Source: Anaerocolumna sp.
GTDB taxonomy: Bacteria; Bacillota; Clostridia; Lachnospirales; Lachnospiraceae
Assembly (NCBI GenBank): GCA_029256035.1
Contig: JAQSYR010000088.1
Span: forward strand, 1 to 5,747
Direction of reading: 5' to 3'
Length of the DNA: 5,747 nucleotides
In this document: in pieces, positions 1 through 4,431 of the stretch
How the letters are laid out: each line of letters starts with the position of its first letter
Position numbering within the stretch: the stretch's first letter is position 1
Notes under the pieces: generated by a model
Seen by the model: only the letters and a program-made list of their open reading frames with translations
The model's database searches: none
Told to the model about the DNA's origin: nothing
Made by a program: the position numbers and the translations under genes

Positions 1-174
1 ATTGCAATTAATGGAAGCGTGGAAGGAAATACGGACTGGGCATATGAATGTGGATTAGATGGCATAGCTTCAACAATAACAAGCATCACAACCTGGAATG
101 AAGTTTGCGCAAATGCAGAAAATGCATTAATTAGTGCAGCCGAGAGAACAGCTAGATTATTAAACATAAAATAA
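1..174 (+). CDS. Glycerate kinase, C-terminal end (partial, 5' end outside window)
   Basis: Frame 1 is open from the first base to TAA at 172-174 and gives the last 57 residues of a protein. The stretch resembles the C-terminus of the GlxK/GarK glycerate kinase family, which phosphorylates D-glycerate in the cytoplasm. It has an I-N-G-S-V-E-G segment, then a C-G-L-D-G-I-A-S-T-I strand where the family usually has G-I-D-A-x-F-S-I, and a final helix ending E-R-T-A-R-L-L-N-I-K, matching the family's AE-x-I-A-R-L-L ending. A second TAA-like triplet follows directly (175-177). No hairpin with a T-tract follows, so its transcripts may read on toward the first regulator. The catalytic part is not visible, so the call rests on the C-terminal pattern only. 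Confidence 0.75.
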   Translation: MAINGSVEGNTDWAYECGLDGIASTITSITTWNEVCANAENALISAAERTARLLNIK

Positions 175-180
175 TAATTT

Positions 181-252
181 AAAATAAAATAAATAATTAA
201 AATAAAATAAATAATTAAAATAAAATAAATATTTAAAATAAAATAAATATTT
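181..252. repeat. Four tandem 18-bp AT-only repeats
   Basis: The units are 181-198, 199-216, 217-234 and 235-252. The first two are identical (AAAATAAAATAAATAATT). The last two are identical to each other (AAAATAAAATAAATATTT) and differ from the first pair at two adjacent positions near the end. Partial unit-like sequence flanks the array on both sides (TAATTT at 175-180, AAAGTAAA at 253-260). The array starts six bases after the glycerate kinase stop codon, contains only A and T and has stops in the forward frames, so it is not coding. It could be a slippage-generated microsatellite, an AT-rich upstream or protein-binding segment, or a poorly structured 3' UTR. Confidence 0.9.
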
Positions 253-332
253 AAAGTAAAGGGATAGAACAAAGGTTACAGTTTTCCCTAGGTAAGTTTG
301 TTAGCAAGATTTATAAACACATAAGGGTTATA

Positions 333-359
333 TTGTTGAAAAATAGAATAATGTATGAT
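333..359 (+). promoter_or_regulatory. Weak candidate promoter for the first RpiR gene
   Basis: TTGTTG (333-338) and TATGAT (354-359) resemble sigma-A -35 and -10 elements, but the spacer is only 15 bp. The -10 is reasonable and lies about 50 bp before the TTG start. No better pair was found between 253 and 394. No CTGAAA/TTTCAG palindrome like those upstream of the second regulator is present here, so this gene does not appear to share that operator. Confidence 0.3.
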
Positions 360-394
360 AGGATTACATTAGCCGAGTGCTTATGCTCAAAGAT

Positions 395-400
395 AAGGAG
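395..400 (+). promoter_or_regulatory. Ribosome binding site fixing a TTG start
   Basis: AAGGAG lies 8 nt before TTG at 409-411. The first in-frame ATG (427-429) would be 26 nt away and has no Shine-Dalgarno of its own, so TTG is the preferred start. Confidence 0.8.
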
Positions 401-408
401 AGTTAAAA

Positions 409-1257
409 TTGATAGAAGTCAGTTGTATGGACATGATTCACGGTAAGATGAATTTGCTGACTAATACTGAGAAAAAGATTGCTAATTACGTTTTAGATAA
501 CTATGAAACGGTGCTTAATTACAACATAACAGAATTGGCTGAGAATGTAGGTGTTAGTGATGCATCTGTGGTTCGCTTTTGCAAAAGTTTGGGTTATAAA
601 GGATATCAAGATTTTAAGATAAACGCTGCAAAAGACGTGCTGCCAAAAGGAAAACATTTTAATCCTAGTTTGGAACAATATGATGATACAAAGACAATAT
701 GTGAAAAAATATTTTCATCTGCTATAGCAGTACTTAATCGTACCTTAGCTAGTATGGATGTAGTTGCTGTTGAGGAAGCTGCAGATATGATTCGTGCAGC
801 CGGCAAAATAGTGTTCTTTGGTAGTGGCGGCAGTTTATTAGTAGGTAAGGATGCTCAACATAAGTTTATGAAAATTGGTATACGTTCCTATGTGTATGAG
901 GATGTAGACATGCAGATGATGGCTTCTTCCTTACTTGAGCCAAATGATGTAGCTTTTTGTATTTCACATTCAGGAAGTAACTACAACGTATTAAACTGTA
1001 TGAAAAATGCCCATGAAAATGGTGCAAGTACAATTGCCTTAGTAAGTCAGGGAAGAACTCCCATCTCTAAAAATGGCGATGTAGTTCTTTATACTGCATC
1101 TGAAGAAACCATATTCCGGTCGGAATCAGCAAGTACAAGAATAGTTCAGCTTGCAATGATTGATACATTAGTAGCTATTGTAGCATTTAAAGACTATAAT
1201 GAGTCCTATGCAGCCATACAAAAGACACGGAAAGCAACGTCAGAAAATAAATTTTAA
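409..1257 (+). CDS. RpiR-family transcriptional regulator with SIS domain (copy 1)
   Basis: This 282-residue protein has the usual RpiR length and two-domain layout. The N-terminal HTH_6 domain (about 1-75) holds the family signature L-T-N-T-E-K-K-I-A at 17-25 and the helix-turn-helix at 40-70 (ITELAENVGVS, then VVRFCKSLGYKG). The SIS domain (about 130-258) has the phosphosugar-loop motifs F-G-S-G-G-S (137-142) and S-H-S-G-S-N (186-191, family pattern S-x-S-G-x-T). RpiR proteins are cytoplasmic repressors or activators that sense sugar phosphates. The TTG start is set by AAGGAG 8 nt upstream and also matches the N-terminus of copy 2. A strong terminator follows, so it is probably transcribed alone. 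Its ligand is unknown, but the neighbouring kinase and aldolase suggest a ketose phosphate. Hand alignment with copy 2 gives 46 of the first 70 residues identical, so the two are clear paralogues. Confidence 0.93.
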   Translation: MIEVSCMDMIHGKMNLLTNTEKKIANYVLDNYETVLNYNITELAENVGVSDASVVRFCKSLGYKGYQDFKINAAKDVLPKGKHFNPSLEQYDDTKTICEKIFSSAIAVLNRTLASMDVVAVEEAADMIRAAGKIVFFGSGGSLLVGKDAQHKFMKIGIRSYVYEDVDMQMMASSLLEPNDVAFCISHSGSNYNVLNCMKNAHENGASTIALVSQGRTPISKNGDVVLYTASEETIFRSESASTRIVQLAMIDTLVAIVAFKDYNESYAAIQKTRKATSENKF

Positions 1258-1263
1258 TAAAAC

Positions 1264-1305
1264 CCTGTCAAGGAAAGATATATTTTCTTTGACAGGTATT
1301 TTTTT
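1264..1305 (+). terminator. Strong intrinsic terminator after RpiR copy 1
   Basis: CCTGTCAA (1264-1271) pairs perfectly with TTGACAGG (1289-1296). The stem continues inward as GGAAAG (1272-1277) with TTTTCT (1283-1288), including two G-T wobbles, for about 14 base pairs closed by a 5-nt ATATA loop. Seven T residues (1299-1305) follow two bases after the stem. It lies six bases after the stop codon and should separate regulator 1 from the operon downstream. Confidence 0.93.
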
Positions 1306-1313
1306 ATAAAAAA

Positions 1314-1330
1314 CTGAAAAAAAATTTCAG
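1314..1330. promoter_or_regulatory. Operator-like palindrome 1: CTGAAA-N5-TTTCAG
   Basis: CTGAAAAAAAATTTCAG has perfect 6-bp inverted arms around a 5-bp A-only centre. The same 17-bp pattern recurs at 1368-1384 and, with one mismatch, at 1504-1520. No T-tract follows, so it does not look like a terminator. A dyad of this size suits a dimeric HTH regulator, and the adjacent RpiR proteins are the obvious candidates (inference). Confidence 0.65.
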
Positions 1331-1340
1331 AAAAAATAAT

Positions 1341-1362
1341 GATTGTGAAAATTTCAACAATC
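1341..1362. promoter_or_regulatory. Longer variant dyad containing TGAAA-A-TTTCA
   Basis: Arms GATTGT (1341-1346) and ACAATC (1357-1362) are perfectly complementary. Inside them GAAA (1347-1350) pairs with TTTC (1352-1355), leaving A1356 as a bulge, so the core TGAAAATTTCA (1346-1356) is itself an 11-bp palindrome. It shares the TGAAA/TTTCA half-sites with its neighbours but has a 1-bp rather than 5-bp centre and longer outer arms. It may be a second type of operator, or in RNA a hairpin. There is no T-tract. Confidence 0.5.
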
Positions 1363-1367
1363 AAAAA

Positions 1368-1384
1368 CTGAAAATAAATTTCAG
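1368..1384. promoter_or_regulatory. Operator-like palindrome 2: CTGAAA-N5-TTTCAG
   Basis: CTGAAAATAAATTTCAG has perfect 6-bp arms around ATAAA. It differs from the copy at 1314-1330 at only one central base. The centres are 54 bp apart, close to five helical turns, so both would lie on the same face of the DNA. Confidence 0.65.
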
Positions 1385-1503
1385 ATATTTTCTATTAATT
1401 GTAATTAAAGTGATATTTCATTCATGTTTTAAGGAAAATATATGGAATTTGTACAGTACTTTAAAGAAATATAAAAAATATTTTTCAAAAATAAAAAAAC
1501 ATA
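1385..1503. other. AT-rich spacer between operator cluster and promoter
   Basis: No substantial gene is visible here. It holds a small perfect dyad TTAATT-GT-AATTAA (1395-1408) and a 10-codon ATG frame (1442-1474) preceded by AAGGA (1431-1435) that is too short to call. Runs of A and T from about 1465 to 1500 could act as an UP-like element or intrinsically bent DNA upstream of the -35 at 1504. Confidence 0.5.
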
Positions 1504-1520
1504 TTGAAAATTATTTTCAG
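1504..1520. promoter_or_regulatory. Operator-like palindrome 3 covering the -35 and spacer
   Basis: TTGAAAATTATTTTCAG matches CTGAAA-N5-TTTCAG with one mismatch (T for C at the first base). That mismatch creates the TTG of the -35 element. A regulator bound here would cover the -35 and half the spacer and block RNA polymerase, which fits repression of the operon. Autoregulation by RpiR copy 2, control by copy 1, or both, is inferred from position. Confidence 0.7.
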
Positions 1521-1532
1521 ATGTGATATGAT
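1504..1532 (+). promoter_or_regulatory. Near-consensus extended -10 promoter of the operon
   Basis: TTGAAA (1504-1509) and TATGAT (1527-1532) are separated by exactly 17 bp. TG at 1524-1525 with one base before the -10 gives an extended -10 motif. A-rich tracts lie just upstream. The transcript should start near 1539, leaving a leader of about 45 nt before the ATG at 1585. This placement argues against a GTG start at 1549. Confidence 0.82.
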
Positions 1533-1570
1533 TTATGTATCTTAAATAGTGGTTGTGAAAATAAAAAAGC

Positions 1571-1576
1571 AAAGGA
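1571..1576 (+). promoter_or_regulatory. Ribosome binding site fixing the ATG start at 1585
   Basis: AAAGGA lies 8 nt before ATG 1585. The upstream in-frame GTG at 1549 has no Shine-Dalgarno and would sit only about 10 nt after the predicted transcript start. Confidence 0.75.
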
Positions 1577-1584
1577 TATTATTC

Positions 1585-2442
1585 ATGTTTGAGATTAGTT
1601 GTAGAGAAATAATTAAAAGTAAAATTAATCTATTGACCAACACTGAATTTAAAATTGCCTGTTTTGTTTTAGATCACTACCAGGATGTAATAAATAGTAA
1701 TATCAGTGAGCTGGCGGAGAATGCCAAGGTAAGCAAAGCAACCGTAGTAAGATTTTGCAAAAGCATGGGGTACAAAGGATTCCAAGAGTTTAAGCTGCAT
1801 GTATCCAATGACATACCCCAAAGAGTACAACAACATGATGGGATTAAAAAGTCTGAAACAAGTGATACGGTTGATATTTGCCACAAAATCTTTTCCTCCG
1901 AAATTATTGCACTGAATCATACCCTTAGGTTGATTCAAATAAATGAAATCGAAATGATAGTAGAGAAGATGATTGCAGCAAATAAAATTATATTCATTGG
2001 TACAGGTAGTAGTTTATTCGTTGGAAGAGATGCACAACACAAGCTTTTAAAGGTGGGAATCAAAATTTATGTATATGAAGATGTTGATATGCAGCTTATG
2101 TCCTCTTCCCTACTAGAAGTAAATGATATTGCTTTTTTAACTTCATGCTCAGGAAAGAATAAGTATACACTAAACTGCCTGAAAGTAGCAAAGGAGAATG
2201 GAGCAACCATTGTGTCCTTGCTTACAAAAGGAAGAACACCCATTTCTAAAATGTCAGACTTTGTTATATATACTGACTTACAGGAAAGCATTATTAATTC
2301 AGAAACAATTAATGTGAATGCAAGAATTGCACAACTTGCTGTTATTGACATTATTGTAGCGATTGCAGCCCTAAAGAAATACGACGATTCTTACAATGCA
2401 ATCCAATTAACACGTAAAGCAACCTCAGATAACAAATATTAA
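1585..2442 (+). CDS. RpiR-family transcriptional regulator with SIS domain (copy 2)
   Basis: This 285-residue paralogue of copy 1 is the first gene of the operon. The reading frame is open back to GTG 1549, which would add 12 residues, but the RBS, the promoter position and the N-terminal match to copy 1 (MFEISC against MIEVSC) favour ATG 1585. The HTH_6 domain (about 1-75) contains L-T-N-T-E at 17-21 and the recognition region VVRFCKSMGYKG (54-65). The SIS domain (about 132-260) has F-I-G-T-G-S-S (137-143) and S-C-S-G-K-N (187-192). Both copies keep the first two serines of the S-x-S-G-x-T phosphosugar loop and replace the final Thr with Asn. The two diverge most in the linker at about 75-100. 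A palindrome over its promoter suggests autoregulation. The dehydrogenase follows after 19 nt, so this is probably the dedicated regulator of the pathway, sensing a phosphorylated intermediate (inference). Confidence 0.93.
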   Translation: MFEISCREIIKSKINLLTNTEFKIACFVLDHYQDVINSNISELAENAKVSKATVVRFCKSMGYKGFQEFKLHVSNDIPQRVQQHDGIKKSETSDTVDICHKIFSSEIIALNHTLRLIQINEIEMIVEKMIAANKIIFIGTGSSLFVGRDAQHKLLKVGIKIYVYEDVDMQLMSSSLLEVNDIAFLTSCSGKNKYTLNCLKVAKENGATIVSLLTKGRTPISKMSDFVIYTDLQESIINSETINVNARIAQLAVIDIIVAIAALKKYDDSYNAIQLTRKATSDNKY

Positions 2443-2447
2443 TAAAG

Positions 2448-2453
2448 AAGGAG
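2448..2453 (+). promoter_or_regulatory. Ribosome binding site for a GTG start
   Basis: AAGGAG lies 8 nt before GTG 2462 in the 19-nt gap after RpiR copy 2. GTG gives the standard M-K-A-V start of medium-chain dehydrogenases. Confidence 0.85.
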
Positions 2454-2461
2454 TGATATAA

Positions 2462-3499
2462 GTGAAAGCAGTTATTCTTTCTGGACCAAATAATTTTGCT
2501 CCAGGTGAAATGGAAAAGCCTCACATCGGTGACAATGATATATTGTTAGAGATGAAAAAAGCTGCAATATGCGGTACCGATATTCGCATTCTGGAAGGCA
2601 CGAAAACAAAAGGTGTTCGCTATCCATCTGTAATAGGCCATGAAATGTGTGGTTTAATATGTGAAGTAGGTAAAAATGTAAATGAATTTAAAGTAGGGGA
2701 TAAGGTAGCCATTGCAAATGTAATACCTTGCAATTCCTGTCACAGTTGCTTGACTGGCAGAGAAAATGCTTGTATGAATCGTAAGGCCATTGGTTATGAA
2801 TTTGATGGTGGTTTTGCAGAATACGTATTAATTCCTGAAATAGCTATCGAAAGTGGAAATGTAGTAAAATTACCTGAGTATGTTTCCTTTGAAGAGGGAG
2901 CCTTAATTGAGCCACTTTCCTGCTGTATTCGAGGTTTAAAAAATGCTGGAACAGGTTTTAATGATACGGTATTAATTGTAGGTGCAGGACCAATTGGTTT
3001 AATGCATTTGCAATTATCAAAGATTGTTGGTTCTAAACAGGTAATTGTAAGTGAACCAATTGAATCCAGAAGAGTAAAGGCAGAAAAATTAGGCGCAGAT
3101 ATTGTTGTTGATCCAACCAAAGAAAACCTGGAAGAAATTATTAACAGGGAAACCAATGGTTTGGGCGTTGACATTATTATAATGGCAATTGGTGTTCCGG
3201 CAATTATTAATTCAACCTTAAAATTATGTAAAAAAGGTGGAACTGTAAACTTGTTTGCAGGATTTGCAGGCAAAGGAGAATCTACCATTGAAGTGAATAC
3301 CATTCACTATAATGAGATTAATGTAAATGGAAGTACCGCATATAAGAGGGAAGATTATTTACAGGCAGCAGATATGGTCATATCAGGTAAGATTAATCTG
3401 AAAGAGATTATTACCCATACCTATAAATTAGAAGAATTCCAAGATGCCTATGAAGTTTGTAAAAGTGGTGAAGGGTTAAAGGTTATGATTGAACCATAA
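2462..3499 (+). CDS. Zinc-dependent medium-chain alcohol/polyol dehydrogenase
   Basis: This 345-residue cytoplasmic enzyme of the MDR superfamily has the length and layout of sorbitol and threonine dehydrogenases. An N-terminal GroES-like catalytic domain (about 1-150) carries the catalytic zinc ligands C37 (in I-C-G-T-D), H60-E61 (G-H-E) and E150 (E-P-L-S). The structural zinc lobe is complete with C90, C93, C96 and C104. The Rossmann domain has G-A-G-P-I-G (174-179). The acidic residue at the end of the second strand is E198, which favours NAD over NADP. The family oxidises secondary alcohols of polyols or sugars to ketones, or the reverse. Its place between a sugar-sensing regulator and the aldolase and kinase genes suggests it makes or uses the ketose that is then phosphorylated. 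The exact substrate cannot be read from sequence. Sorbitol, threonine or butanediol dehydrogenase labels are all possible by family, and none is supported by a specific motif. Confidence 0.93.
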   Translation: MKAVILSGPNNFAPGEMEKPHIGDNDILLEMKKAAICGTDIRILEGTKTKGVRYPSVIGHEMCGLICEVGKNVNEFKVGDKVAIANVIPCNSCHSCLTGRENACMNRKAIGYEFDGGFAEYVLIPEIAIESGNVVKLPEYVSFEEGALIEPLSCCIRGLKNAGTGFNDTVLIVGAGPIGLMHLQLSKIVGSKQVIVSEPIESRRVKAEKLGADIVVDPTKENLEEIINRETNGLGVDIIIMAIGVPAIINSTLKLCKKGGTVNLFAGFAGKGESTIEVNTIHYNEINVNGSTAYKREDYLQAADMVISGKINLKEIITHTYKLEEFQDAYEVCKSGEGLKVMIEP

Positions 3500-3555
3500 A
3501 ACCCATTAAGTTTTGAATTACATAAATATATTATATATTAAAGGAGAATTTTAAA
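3500..3555 (+). other. Short intergenic leader of the aldolase gene
   Basis: This 56-nt gap contains an AT-only dyad, AATATA (3525-3530) with TATATT (3534-3539), immediately before the Shine-Dalgarno AAAGGAG (3540-3546), which is 9 nt from ATG 3556. The stem is too weak to terminate transcription and has no T-tract. It could mildly affect processing or translation. The genes on both sides are judged co-transcribed. Confidence 0.5.
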
Positions 3556-4392
3556 ATGGCAATGTTAGGTAAAGCAGTAAGAATGAGTAGATTGGTAAAT
3601 CCTAAGAGTAATAAAATGATGGCAATCACAGTAGATCATGCGATTTCAAGAGGAATTGCACCAATGACTGGTTTGCAGCCAATCCAAAAAACAATTGATG
3701 CAATTATCGCAGGAAAACCTGATGCAATGACTATGACAAAAGGTATCGCAGAACATTGTATGTGGCAGAATGCAGGAAAAACCTCTATCCTATTAAAATG
3801 TTCCAGCTATTCTCCAGTTCACCCTACAAAGGATATTTTATTTGGTAGTGTTGACGAAGCAATTCGCATGGGTGCAGATGCGGTTTCCATTGGTGCTATG
3901 ACTTTAGGTGATTATCAGGATGTGCAATTTGCTGAAATTGGTAAAATATCTGAAGAATGTATGGCAAAAGGAATGCCATTAATCGGCCATGTTTATCCAA
4001 AAGGTGAATCTGTTGCTAAAGATAAACAAACTGCTTGGGAAAACATTGCTTATTGTGTAAGAAGTGCAGCAGAACTTGGAATTGACATTATAAAAACTAC
4101 ATATACTGGTGATCCTGATAGTATGGCAAAAGTAGTAGACTGCTGTCCTTCCAGAGTTGTTATTCAGGGTGGTGATGCATGTAAAACACTGGATGATTAC
4201 TTGAATATGACCAAAGAAGCTATGGATTGTGGCGTTGGCGGTGTAACTATGGGTAGATTTGTTTGGGATTATAAAGACATTACTGCATTAGTTATCGCAT
4301 TAAGATACATCATTCATGAAGGATATAGCGTAAAAGAAGCAAAAGAGTTATTAGCACAGTTAGAAAACGATAAAAATTATGGTGATTTCTAA
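3556..4392 (+). CDS. Class I (Schiff-base) aldolase, LsrF/FbaB-type
   Basis: This 278-residue TIM-barrel protein belongs to the DeoC/LacD/FbaB aldolase group and most resembles LsrF and archaeal 2-amino-3,7-dideoxyheptulosonate synthase. It opens with R-M-S-R-L-V-N-P-K-S-N-K (9-20), like the N-R-L-S-R-I-F-N-P segment of LsrF. Likely active-site residues are D27-H28 on the first strand, Y147 (H-V-Y-P-K-G) and Schiff-base lysine K180 (G-I-D-I-I-K-T). The phosphate-binding ends of the barrel are present as Q-G-G-D (204-207) and M-G-R-F-V (232-236), so the substrate is probably a phosphorylated ketose. The usual D-H-G after strand 1 is D-H-A here. An AAAGGAG site 9 nt upstream fixes the start. 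Next to an FGGY kinase it most plausibly cleaves a ketose phosphate. LsrF itself is a thiolase acting on AI-2 phosphate breakdown, but the window shows no lsr transporter, LsrR or LsrG. Confidence 0.88.
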   Translation: MAMLGKAVRMSRLVNPKSNKMMAITVDHAISRGIAPMTGLQPIQKTIDAIIAGKPDAMTMTKGIAEHCMWQNAGKTSILLKCSSYSPVHPTKDILFGSVDEAIRMGADAVSIGAMTLGDYQDVQFAEIGKISEECMAKGMPLIGHVYPKGESVAKDKQTAWENIAYCVRSAAELGIDIIKTTYTGDPDSMAKVVDCCPSRVVIQGGDACKTLDDYLNMTKEAMDCGVGGVTMGRFVWDYKDITALVIALRYIIHEGYSVKEAKELLAQLENDKNYGDF

Positions 4393-4420
4393 ATCGGTTA
4401 TTATAAATAATGTATAGAGC

Positions 4421-4425
4421 AGGTG
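4421..4425 (+). promoter_or_regulatory. Weak ribosome binding site for the kinase
   Basis: AGGTG lies 6 nt before ATG 4432 and is weaker than the AAGGAG sites of the other genes. A stronger GGAGGAG (4434-4440) lies inside the gene, 9 nt before in-frame TTG 4450, so a shorter protein starting M-G-V-D-V-G is conceivable. FGGY kinases usually have a few residues before G-x-D-x-G, so ATG 4432 is preferred. Confidence 0.45.
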
Positions 4426-4431
4426 TGTAAA

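Noticed and set aside
260..289. Hairpin AGGGA/TCCCT as a terminator for glycerate kinase
   Set aside because: It has only five pairs plus a short broken extension, a large loop and no T-tract after it.
1314..1384. CRISPR-like or REP-like repeat array
   Set aside because: The repeats are 17-bp A/T-rich dyads with irregular spacing and no unique spacers of constant length. An operator cluster fits better.
1549..1584. GTG start at 1549 adding 12 residues to RpiR copy 2
   Set aside because: There is no Shine-Dalgarno, it lies about 10 nt from the predicted transcript start, and copy 1 has no matching extension. ATG 1585 has AAAGGA 8 nt upstream and aligns with the copy 1 start.
2794..3303. 169-codon reverse-strand open frame inside the dehydrogenase gene
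   Set aside because: It is antisense to a clearly conserved zinc dehydrogenase, has no recognisable domain, and looks like a shadow of the real gene.
3513..3541. Internal promoter before the aldolase (TTGAAT with TATATT or TATTAA)
   Set aside because: The TATATT spacing is 15 bp, and with either -10 the start point would fall in or after the Shine-Dalgarno, leaving no usable ribosome site.
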